A stretch of 64,000 nucleotides of DNA, taken from contig NZ_JAFAIX010000012.1 in NCBI RefSeq assembly GCF_019236475.1, positions 1,184,619 to 1,248,618 on the forward strand, given 5' to 3'. The notes beneath the pieces are model-generated. The model searched no databases. It saw only the letters and a list, made by a program, of their open reading frames with translations, and was not told the DNA's origin. Shown piece by piece: positions 51,766-58,703 of the stretch. This stretch comes from Chitinophaga sp. (GTDB lineage Bacteria; Bacteroidota; Bacteroidia; Chitinophagales; Chitinophagaceae). Both the position numbers and the translations under genes were made by a program. Position 1 is the stretch's first letter. Each line of letters opens with the position of its first letter.

Positions 51766-51848
51766 GTCGGGGTTGCCCAGCGGGCAGGGACGACGAAAAA
51801 GACATAAAAAAAGGAATTGACTCGACGTCAATTCCTTTTTTTATGTCT
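51766..51848. repeat. Double-hairpin element A (between gltX and glnS)
   Basis: First hairpin: arms 51766-51778 and 51782-51794 around AGC, with mismatches in the middle but GTCG/CGAC and GCCC/GGGC conserved. Second hairpin: 22-base perfect arms 51800-51821 and 51827-51848 around a five-base loop, with an A-rich outer stem (7 A against 7 T) ending at GTC-like bases. It serves as terminator for both converging genes. Confidence 0.75.
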
Positions 51849-51877
51849 TATCCAGCGAATACCGGATATTAATCTGA

Positions 51878-53548
51878 TTATTTGCCTTTGGCAGTTTCCT
51901 TAGCCCAAGCGTCTTTCAGGGTAACAGTCCTGTTAAAGACCATCTTTTCAGGGGTAGTGTCCGGATCTACACTGAAATAACCCTTACGCATAAACTGGAA
52001 TCTGTCTCCAGGTTTTGCCTGCAACAGTCCTGGTTCTACATAAGCTGTAGATATTACTTGTAGGGATTCCTTGTTGATAAAGGATTTGAAGTCTCCTTCT
52101 TCCATACCAGGATTCTCTACGGTAAACAGACGGTCGTACATCCTAACTTCTGCAGTGGCAGCATGTGCTGCGCTCACCCAGTGAATAGTACCTTTTACCG
52201 TCAAACCGCTGTGATCTCCGCCGCTTTTGCTTTCTGGCAGATAGGTGGCATAAATGGTGGTGATATTACCATCTGCATCTTTATCCACACTTTCTCCTTT
52301 GATGATGTAAGCATTTTTCAGACGTACCATCATACCTGGGCCCAGACGGAAGTATTTCTTAGGAGGATTCTCCATGAAGTCTTCCCGCTCAATGTACAAG
52401 GTATTGCTGAAAGGCAGCTTACGGGAACCGGAATTCGGATCTTCTGGGTTGTTTTCCGCTTCCAGTTCTTCCACCTGTCCTTCAGGATAGTTGGTAATCA
52501 CCAGTTTCACCGGATCCAGAACAGCCATCGCACGGTTAGCAGTTCTATTCAGCTCCTCGCGGATGCAGAATTCGAGCAGACTATATTCAATAACGTTATC
52601 ACGTTTCTGTACACCTACGCGCTCACAGAGGTTACGGATGCTGGCTGCAGTATAACCACGGCGGCGTAAACCACTGATCGTTGGCATACGTGGATCATCC
52701 CAACCGTTTACAAAACCTTCTTCTACCAGTTGTTTCAGCTTACGCTTACTCATCACGGTGTAATTCAGGTTCAGACGGGCAAATTCATATTGCTGACTTG
52801 GGAAGATGGCCAGTTCTTGAATAAACCAGTTGTACAGTGGGCGGTGAGGAATGAATTCCAGCGTACAGATGGAATGAGTAATATTTTCAATGCTATCACT
52901 CTGACCATGAGCGAAATCGTACATCGGATAGATGCACCATTTGTCGCCAGTGCGGTGGTGATGCGCATGTTTAATACGATACATCAGCGGGTCGCGCATG
53001 TGCATGTTCGGAGCGGCCATATCAATTTTGGCTCTCAGGGTTTTTTCCCCGTCTTTGAATTCTCCTTTACGCATACGCTCGAACAGGTCCAGGTTTTCGG
53101 CTACAGAACGGCTTCTGCAAGGGCTGTTGGTACCTGGAGTGGTAGGTGTGCCTTTCATTGCTGCAATTTCCTCTGCGGTGGCATCTTCCACATACGCCAG
53201 TCCTTTTTTGATCAACTCCACGGCATATTGGTACAGTTGCTCAAAATAATCGGAGGCATACAGTTCTTTTTCCCATTCAAATCCTAGCCAGCGTATATCT
53301 TCTTTGATAGACTCCACGTACTCAGTATCTTCTGTTACTGGATTGGTATCATCGAAACGAAGGTTGGTTTTGCCATTGTATTGCTGGGCCAGACCAAAGT
53401 TCAAAACGATTGACTTGGCATGACCTATATGCAGGTAGCCATTAGGTTCCGGAGGGAAACGCGTCAGCACGCGACCCCCTGTCTTACCACTGGCAAGATC
53501 TTCTTCTACTATCTGTTCTAAAAAATTGAGTGACCTTTCTTCGCTCAT
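51878..53548 (-). CDS. glnS: Glutaminyl-tRNA synthetase
   Basis: A 556-residue class I enzyme with PEPNGYLHIGHAKS near residue 31 (HIGH motif) and VMSKRK near 265 (KMSKS motif). LRFDDTNPVTED and the YDFAHGQSDSIENITHS stretch are GlnRS-specific. The C-terminal beta domains (anticodon binding) are complete. It charges tRNA-Gln directly, so this organism need not depend on transamidation for Gln. It converges with gltX. Confidence 0.96.
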   Translation of the reverse strand: MSEERSLNFLEQIVEEDLASGKTGGRVLTRFPPEPNGYLHIGHAKSIVLNFGLAQQYNGKTNLRFDDTNPVTEDTEYVESIKEDIRWLGFEWEKELYASDYFEQLYQYAVELIKKGLAYVEDATAEEIAAMKGTPTTPGTNSPCRSRSVAENLDLFERMRKGEFKDGEKTLRAKIDMAAPNMHMRDPLMYRIKHAHHHRTGDKWCIYPMYDFAHGQSDSIENITHSICTLEFIPHRPLYNWFIQELAIFPSQQYEFARLNLNYTVMSKRKLKQLVEEGFVNGWDDPRMPTISGLRRRGYTAASIRNLCERVGVQKRDNVIEYSLLEFCIREELNRTANRAMAVLDPVKLVITNYPEGQVEELEAENNPEDPNSGSRKLPFSNTLYIEREDFMENPPKKYFRLGPGMMVRLKNAYIIKGESVDKDADGNITTIYATYLPESKSGGDHSGLTVKGTIHWVSAAHAATAEVRMYDRLFTVENPGMEEGDFKSFINKESLQVISTAYVEPGLLQAKPGDRFQFMRKGYFSVDPDTTPEKMVFNRTVTLKDAWAKETAKGK

Positions 53549-53567
53549 ATGAATATAAATGTATCTG

Positions 53568-53575
53568 CAAATGTA
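53568..53575 (-). promoter_or_regulatory. -7 box of glnS
   Basis: On the minus strand TACATTTG, an exact TAnnTTTG match, lies 19 bases upstream of the glnS ATG. No clear -33 element. Confidence 0.45.
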
Positions 53576-53633
53576 AGGAATAGTGGTTAGGTTTAGCGAT
53601 TCCTTACCTTTAGGACCTTAATTGAAATTAGGT

Positions 53634-54053
53634 ATGGTCAACCCTCTCAATCGTCCCGTTCGTGTTCTGGTAGCTAAAGTCGGCCTGGATGGCCATGACA
53701 GAGGCGCTAAGGTGATTGCAGCCGCACTGCGGGATGCCGGTATGGAAGTTATTTACACGGGTCTCCGTCAAACGCCTGAAATGGTGGTAAATGCCGCCCT
53801 CCAGGAAGATGTGGACGCCATCGGGGTAAGTATCCTTTCCGGTGCACATATGACAGTATTTCCACGTTTAATCGCCCTGATGAAAGAAAATAAAATGAAC
53901 GACGTACTCCTCACCGGCGGTGGCATCATCCCCGAAGAGGATAGTAAAGCACTGCAGGAAATGGGCGTAGGACAACTGTTCCCTCCAGGTACCAATACCC
54001 AAGATATCGCTGCCTATATCACCAATTGGGTGGCCTCTCACAGAAATTTCTAG
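53634..54053 (+). CDS. Stand-alone cobalamin-binding protein (methylmalonyl-CoA mutase small-subunit type)
   Basis: A 139-residue protein consisting of a B12-binding Rossmann-like domain only. The motif KVGLDGHDRGAKV contains the DxHxxG cobalt-ligand histidine; SILSGAH and VLLTGGGIIPEED complete the pocket. Such proteins are the small half of split acyl-CoA mutases (methylmalonyl- or isobutyryl-CoA mutase). No large subunit is in the window. ATG at 53634 was chosen; a TTG at 53622 is possible. Confidence 0.88.
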   Translation: MVNPLNRPVRVLVAKVGLDGHDRGAKVIAAALRDAGMEVIYTGLRQTPEMVVNAALQEDVDAIGVSILSGAHMTVFPRLIALMKENKMNDVLLTGGGIIPEEDSKALQEMGVGQLFPPGTNTQDIAAYITNWVASHRNF

Positions 54054-54138
54054 AAATTTATCTTGTAGCCGTAACATTTTGATTGTCGGGTCGTCTTCTG
54101 TTAAATTCCATCAGTTACCTAAATAGAACCGCCATTTT

Positions 54139-54981
54139 ATGACAATCAAATCATTATCTGTACTGCTGCTGCTCATGATCGCAGCCACTACAAGTACCTT
54201 TGCCCAGGAAAAAGATTCTGTGGAAACAGGAAGCCATGCCCAAGACAGTACTTACAGAGGTGTCAAAGGTCCATTGTTGACCATCGCCTTCGGTAAGTAT
54301 CCAAAATATCGTAAAGGCGTATATCGCACAAACGGCGGTGATTTGGGCCTGTTATCATTCGCACAGGTAACCAACAACGGAGAACATGTTAGAAACATTC
54401 CACGCTTTACCTACTTCTTTAACTTCGGGACCAATTTCAATAAGGATTTCGGCCGAAACTTCGGGATCTTCACAGGAATTAATATCAAAAATATTGGTCT
54501 GATTACCAAGCCTACTGATTCGCTGAAACTGAAACAGCGTGTATACACCATCGGTGTACCCCTTGGTTTCAAATTCGGAGACCTGCACAGAGGAACCTTC
54601 TTTTTCTTTGCTGGCGCGGAATGCGACCTGGCCTTTCACTACAAAGAAAAAGTATTTATCGATGGCAAAAAGGAATCTAAATTCAGCGAATGGTTTAGCG
54701 ATCGTACGCCGCTGCTAATGCCTTCTGTATTCGCCGGGATGAGGTTTTCCCCTTCATTCGGCCTGAAAGTACAGTACTACCCACAAAATTTCTTTAACCA
54801 GGATTTCAAAACGAAAGATAAATCCGGAAATGCGGTTTATCCTCAGCAAAACCTGGATGCAAAACTGGTGTTCGCAACCCTCAGTTATAACTTCAACAGC
54901 CATGTGTACAAGGCGGCACACAAGAAATCCAATTATGTGCGCTTTAAAAACGGCAACGCGAAAGTGGAAATCGAATACTAA
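54139..54981 (+). CDS. Exported outer-membrane beta-barrel-like protein of unknown function
   Basis: A 280-residue protein with a signal peptide (1-22, TSTFAQ). The mature part has alternating strands such as FTYFFNFGTNFNKDFGRNFGIFTGINIKNIGL and MRFSPSFGLKVQYYPQNFFNQDF, typical of outer-membrane barrels in Bacteroidota. It has no recognised ligand-binding motif and ends VEIEY. It is alone, followed by a double-hairpin repeat. Confidence 0.72.
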   Translation: MTIKSLSVLLLLMIAATTSTFAQEKDSVETGSHAQDSTYRGVKGPLLTIAFGKYPKYRKGVYRTNGGDLGLLSFAQVTNNGEHVRNIPRFTYFFNFGTNFNKDFGRNFGIFTGINIKNIGLITKPTDSLKLKQRVYTIGVPLGFKFGDLHRGTFFFFAGAECDLAFHYKEKVFIDGKKESKFSEWFSDRTPLLMPSVFAGMRFSPSFGLKVQYYPQNFFNQDFKTKDKSGNAVYPQQNLDAKLVFATLSYNFNSHVYKAAHKKSNYVRFKNGNAKVEIEY

Positions 54982-55087
54982 TCGTTATTGCACTTCGCAA
55001 GGGACTCAAAAATTAAATGAAAGCGGAAAACTACTGTCTGCTGTCCCTGTCCAGTGGGCAATCAATGAAGGCAAAACTTAGCTGTCT

Positions 55088-55168
55088 GTTGTCCCTGCCC
55101 GCAGGGCAGGGACAACAAAAAAAACAAAAAAAATGACTGGACGTCGCAGACGTCCAGTCATTTTTTTT
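55088..55168. repeat. Double-hairpin element B (between barrel protein and enoyl-CoA hydratase)
   Basis: First hairpin: perfect 13-base arms 55088-55100 and 55104-55116 with loop GCA. Second hairpin: perfect 20-base arms 55126-55145 and 55149-55168 with loop GCA and an A8/T8 outer part. The core GACGTC-GCA-GACGTC is shared with element C. A partial degenerate copy of the first hairpin's left arm lies at about 55033-55060. Confidence 0.8.
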
Positions 55169-55251
55169 GATACCCCCTCAATAAAGAGAGCGAATACACA
55201 TAGCCCCGACGCGAAAATTGCTTAATATTGGATACACTAAAACTACGGTTC

Positions 55252-56028
55252 ATGTATCAGACATTAACGACACAACTGGAAAATAATACGCTCATTATTA
55301 CCATCAACAGGCCGGATAAGATGAATGCCCTCAATCAAACGGTGATGGCAGAACTGGCACTGGCCATTGATGAAGTGTACAGCAATAAAGAAATTAAAAG
55401 CGCCGTCATCACCGGCTCCGGTGAAAAAGCCTTTGTGGCAGGCGCCGATATCTCAGAATTCCTGAAATTATCAACGAAAGAAGGAGAAGAATTGGCAAAA
55501 AAAGGCCATGTCATCTTTCATCGTATAGAAAAATGTCCTAAACCAATCATTGCGGCTGTCAACGGATTTGCCCTCGGCGGTGGATGCGAACTGGCTATGG
55601 CCTGCCATTTCAGAATCGCCAGCGAAAACGCCAAATTCGGACAACCAGAAGTAAACTTGGGTCTCATCCCAGGATATGGCGGTACCCAACGCCTTACCCA
55701 ATTGGTAGGTAGAGGTAAAGCTATAGAATTGATGATGACAGGGGATATGATTGCTGCCGCAGACGCGCAGGCCTGGGGCCTCGTTAACCATGTGGTGCCA
55801 CTGGCGGAACTCCTCCCTAAAGCGAAAGCCCTCTTACAGAAAATCCATACTAAAGCCCCATTGGCCATTGCCGGGGTGATAAAATGCGTAAACGCTGCCT
55901 TAGATAAGGATCAGGACGGTTTTGAAGTGGAAATTAAAGAATTCGCTGCCAGCTTCGCTACAAAAGACCTCCACGAAGGTGCTTCCGCATTTTTGGAGAA
56001 AAGACAAGCGAATTTCAAAGGTGAATAA
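55252..56028 (+). CDS. Enoyl-CoA hydratase/isomerase family protein
   Basis: A 258-residue crotonase-fold enzyme. AGADISEF and NGFALGGGCELAMACHF supply the oxyanion hole; Glu in GQPEVNLG and Glu in KAIELMM correspond to the two catalytic glutamates, so hydration of 2-enoyl-CoA is expected. GYGGTQRL is also conserved. ATG at 55252 was preferred; a TTG at 55228 adds eight unlike residues. Role: fatty or amino acid oxidation. Confidence 0.94.
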   Translation: MYQTLTTQLENNTLIITINRPDKMNALNQTVMAELALAIDEVYSNKEIKSAVITGSGEKAFVAGADISEFLKLSTKEGEELAKKGHVIFHRIEKCPKPIIAAVNGFALGGGCELAMACHFRIASENAKFGQPEVNLGLIPGYGGTQRLTQLVGRGKAIELMMTGDMIAAADAQAWGLVNHVVPLAELLPKAKALLQKIHTKAPLAIAGVIKCVNAALDKDQDGFEVEIKEFAASFATKDLHEGASAFLEKRQANFKGE

Positions 56029-56040
56029 ACCGTAATTAGC

Positions 56041-56048
56041 TACTTTTG
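56041..56048 (+). promoter_or_regulatory. -7 box of fumC
   Basis: TACTTTTG, an exact TAnnTTTG match 20 bases before the fumC ATG at 56069, giving a short leader. No strong -33 box. Confidence 0.45.
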
Positions 56049-56068
56049 TAGCCTTAAAAGTTTACGCT

Positions 56069-57469
56069 ATGGAATTCAGAATAGAGAAAGACACAATGGG
56101 CGAGGTGAAAGTGCCTGCAACCGCTTACTATGGCGCTCAGACTCAGCGCTCCATTGAAAATTTCAAGATTGCTCAGGACATCAACAAGATGCCTAAAGAA
56201 ATCATCAAGGCTTTTGCATACCTGAAAAAAGCTGCCGCCCTGACCAACTTCCAGGCTGGCGTGCTCCCGCAGGAAAAAAGCGACATGATTGGCCGTGTTT
56301 GTGACGAAATCCTCGAAGGTAAACTGGATAACGAATTCCCACTGGTAGTTTGGCAAACAGGCTCCGGTACCCAGTCCAACATGAACGTGAACGAGGTGGT
56401 GGCTTATCGTGGTCACGTATTACACGGTGGTCAACTGACTGATAAAGAGAAATTCCTCCATCCAAACGATGATGTGAATAAATCCCAGTCTTCCAACGAT
56501 ACCTTCCCTACCGCTATGCACATCGCTGCATATAAAATCCTGGTAGAAACCACCATCCCTGGTATCAAAAAACTGCGCGATACCCTCGCTCAGAAAGCAG
56601 AAGCTTTCAAACATATCGTGAAAATCGGCCGTACGCACTTCATGGACGCTACTCCGCTCACCCTGGGTCAGGAAATCAGCGGCTATGTTTCCCAACTGGA
56701 TCACGGTCTGAAAGCGATCAACCACACCCTGGAACACCTCAGCGAACTCGCACTGGGTGGTACTGCGGTAGGTACTGGTATCAATACTCCTAAAGGATAC
56801 GCTGAAAATGTAGCGAAAAACATCGCCCAACTCACTGGCTTGCCTTTCGTTACTGCTGAAAATAAATTCGAAGCCCTGGCTGCACACGATGCCATCGTTG
56901 AAACACACGGTGCTCTGAAAACCGTTGCGGTTAGCCTGATGAAAATCGCTAACGATATCCGTATGCTCAGCTCCGGCCCACGCGCAGGTATCGGCGAAAT
57001 CCACATCCCAGACAACGAACCAGGTTCTTCTATTATGCCAGGTAAAGTGAACCCTACCCAGTGCGAAGCCCTGACAATGATCGCTGCACAAGTACTCGGT
57101 AATGATGTTACTATCAACATCGGCGGCGCTACCGGTCACTTCGAACTGAACGTGTTCAAACCTGTAATGATTTACAACTTCCTCCACTCTGCACGCCTCA
57201 TCGGGGATGGCTGCGTAAGCTTCAACGACAAATGTGCGGAAGGTATTGAGCCTATCGAAGCCAATATCAAAAAACATGTGGAAAACTCCCTCATGCTGGT
57301 TACTGCGCTGAACACCAAAATCGGCTACTACAAAGCGGCTGAAATCGCGCAGAAAGCCCACAAAGAAGGAACTACCTTGAAAGAAATGGCAGTGAAACTG
57401 GGTTATGTAACCCCTGCTGAATTCGATGAGTGGGTAGTACCTGGTCACATGGTGGGTGATATCAAATAA
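56069..57469 (+). CDS. fumC: Class II fumarate hydratase
   Basis: A 466-residue enzyme of the fumarase/aspartase superfamily. The signature GSSIMPGKVNP lies near 313-323; GSGTQSNMNVNEVV and GRTHFMDATPLTLGQE add the class II-specific conserved regions. It converts fumarate to malate in the citric acid cycle, needs no iron-sulfur cluster. Monocistronic with its own promoter, followed by double-hairpin element C. Confidence 0.97.
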   Translation: MEFRIEKDTMGEVKVPATAYYGAQTQRSIENFKIAQDINKMPKEIIKAFAYLKKAAALTNFQAGVLPQEKSDMIGRVCDEILEGKLDNEFPLVVWQTGSGTQSNMNVNEVVAYRGHVLHGGQLTDKEKFLHPNDDVNKSQSSNDTFPTAMHIAAYKILVETTIPGIKKLRDTLAQKAEAFKHIVKIGRTHFMDATPLTLGQEISGYVSQLDHGLKAINHTLEHLSELALGGTAVGTGINTPKGYAENVAKNIAQLTGLPFVTAENKFEALAAHDAIVETHGALKTVAVSLMKIANDIRMLSSGPRAGIGEIHIPDNEPGSSIMPGKVNPTQCEALTMIAAQVLGNDVTINIGGATGHFELNVFKPVMIYNFLHSARLIGDGCVSFNDKCAEGIEPIEANIKKHVENSLMLVTALNTKIGYYKAAEIAQKAHKEGTTLKEMAVKLGYVTPAEFDEWVVPGHMVGDIK

Positions 57470-57536
57470 GGATTAAAATTATCTGCATACGGAAGGATAA
57501 TTTGCCCAAAGAAATGACGGTAAATCTCTCTTGCCT

Positions 57537-57616
57537 GTCGTTCCTGCCCAGCAAGCAGGAACGACGAAAAAAAAAGAAAAGGATCGACGTCGCAGACGTC
57601 GATCCTTTTCTTTTTT
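57537..57616. repeat. Double-hairpin element C (between fumC and ldhA-like gene)
   Basis: First hairpin: arms GTCGTTCCTGC (57537-57547) and GCAGGAACGAC (57555-57565) around CCAGCAA. Second: perfect 22-base arms 57570-57591 and 57595-57616 with loop GCA; core GACGTC-GCA-GACGTC as in element B, but with different outer stem bases that still pair. Followed by the ldhA-like gene. Confidence 0.8.
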
Positions 57617-57647
57617 GTAACTTAGTATATATCAATACCTAACGGAT

Positions 57648-58640
57648 ATGAATATACTTTTTTTCAGCGCCCAACCCTACGATAAGACCTATTTTACCAA
57701 GGCCAACGTGTCTCACCAATACAACCTCCGCTTCTTGGATTATCCCCTCAATGCCGATAATACCGCGCTTGTAAAACCAGGAGAAACCGTTGTCTGCGCC
57801 TTTGTAAACGATAAACTGGACGCTACCGTTTTAACCCAACTGAAAGAACGTGGAGTGGAACTAATCGCCCTGCGCGCTGCTGGATTCAATAACGTAGACC
57901 TGAAAACCGCAGCAGCACTGAATATCCCGGTAGTGCGTGTGCCTGCCTATTCGCCACATGCAGTAGCAGAACATGCGGTAGCATTGCTGATGGCGGTTAA
58001 CCGTAAAATCTGTAAAGCGTATAACCGTGTACGGGAGAGCAACTTTACACTCAATGGCCTGGAAGGCTTTGATATCTTTGGAAAAACAGTGGGTGTAATC
58101 GGTACGGGAAATATCGGGTCAGTATTTTGTAAAATCATGCTGGGCTTCGGTTGCCGCGTGCTAGCAAACGACCTCTATCCCAACGAATCACTCCAACAAG
58201 CAGGTGTACAATACGTGGATGTGGATACTATCCTCCAAGAATCGGATATCATCTCCCTCCATTGCCCACTCACACCGGAAACAAAGCATCTCATCAATGA
58301 AAAAACAATCGCCTCCTCCAAAAAAGGAGTGGTGATTATCAATACGAGTCGCGGTGGCCTGATCGATACCAAAGCAGTAGTGGAAGCGCTGAAAAACGGA
58401 CATATAGGCGCATTGGGAATAGACGTCTATGAACAGGAAGAACATCTTTTCTTCCAAGATTTATCCGGGGTAATCATCCAGGATGATGTGTGGGCGCGAC
58501 TCACCACTTTCCCTAATGTGCTCATCACTTCTCACCAAGGCTTCTTCACGCACGAAGCGCTGACGCAGATTGCAGAAACCACTTTGAATAATATCGCGAA
58601 ATTCGCCAATAAAGAACCACTCACCAATCAAGTTATTTAA
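57648..58640 (+). CDS. ldhA: D-lactate dehydrogenase-like 2-hydroxyacid dehydrogenase
   Basis: A 330-residue D-2-hydroxyacid dehydrogenase: NAD-binding GTGNIG near 150, NTSRGGLIDT (catalytic Arg), YEQEEHLFF (Glu) and ITSHQGFFT (His). This motif set and length match fermentative LdhA. It reduces pyruvate to D-lactate with NADH, though close relatives act on other 2-ketoacids. It converges with a TonB receptor gene. Confidence 0.92.
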   Translation: MNILFFSAQPYDKTYFTKANVSHQYNLRFLDYPLNADNTALVKPGETVVCAFVNDKLDATVLTQLKERGVELIALRAAGFNNVDLKTAAALNIPVVRVPAYSPHAVAEHAVALLMAVNRKICKAYNRVRESNFTLNGLEGFDIFGKTVGVIGTGNIGSVFCKIMLGFGCRVLANDLYPNESLQQAGVQYVDVDTILQESDIISLHCPLTPETKHLINEKTIASSKKGVVIINTSRGGLIDTKAVVEALKNGHIGALGIDVYEQEEHLFFQDLSGVIIQDDVWARLTTFPNVLITSHQGFFTHEALTQIAETTLNNIAKFANKEPLTNQVI

Positions 58641-58643
58641 AGC

Positions 58644-58680
58644 ATCAGGCCGGACGAATTACTTGCCCGGCCTGATCTTT
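58644..58680. terminator. Hairpin between convergent ldhA and TonB receptor genes
   Basis: ATCAGGCCGG (58644-58653) and CCGGCCTGAT (58667-58676) are exact complements with a 13-base loop; CTTTATAA follows on the plus strand. The T-run is weak. Confidence 0.5.
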
Positions 58681-58703
58681 ATAAACAACTATTGGCAAAA
58701 TGA

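Noticed and set aside
51109..51831. 240-codon minus-strand frame opposite gltX
   Set aside because: Antisense shadow of gltX with aromatic-rich, non-protein-like sequence.
55033..55116. Insertion sequence ends near element B
   Set aside because: The partial repeat of the hairpin's left arm has no open frame between copies and is better explained as local duplication of the hairpin arm.
56420..57448. 342-codon minus-strand frame opposite fumC
   Set aside because: FumC is beyond doubt on the plus strand; the antisense frame is an artefact of its codon usage.
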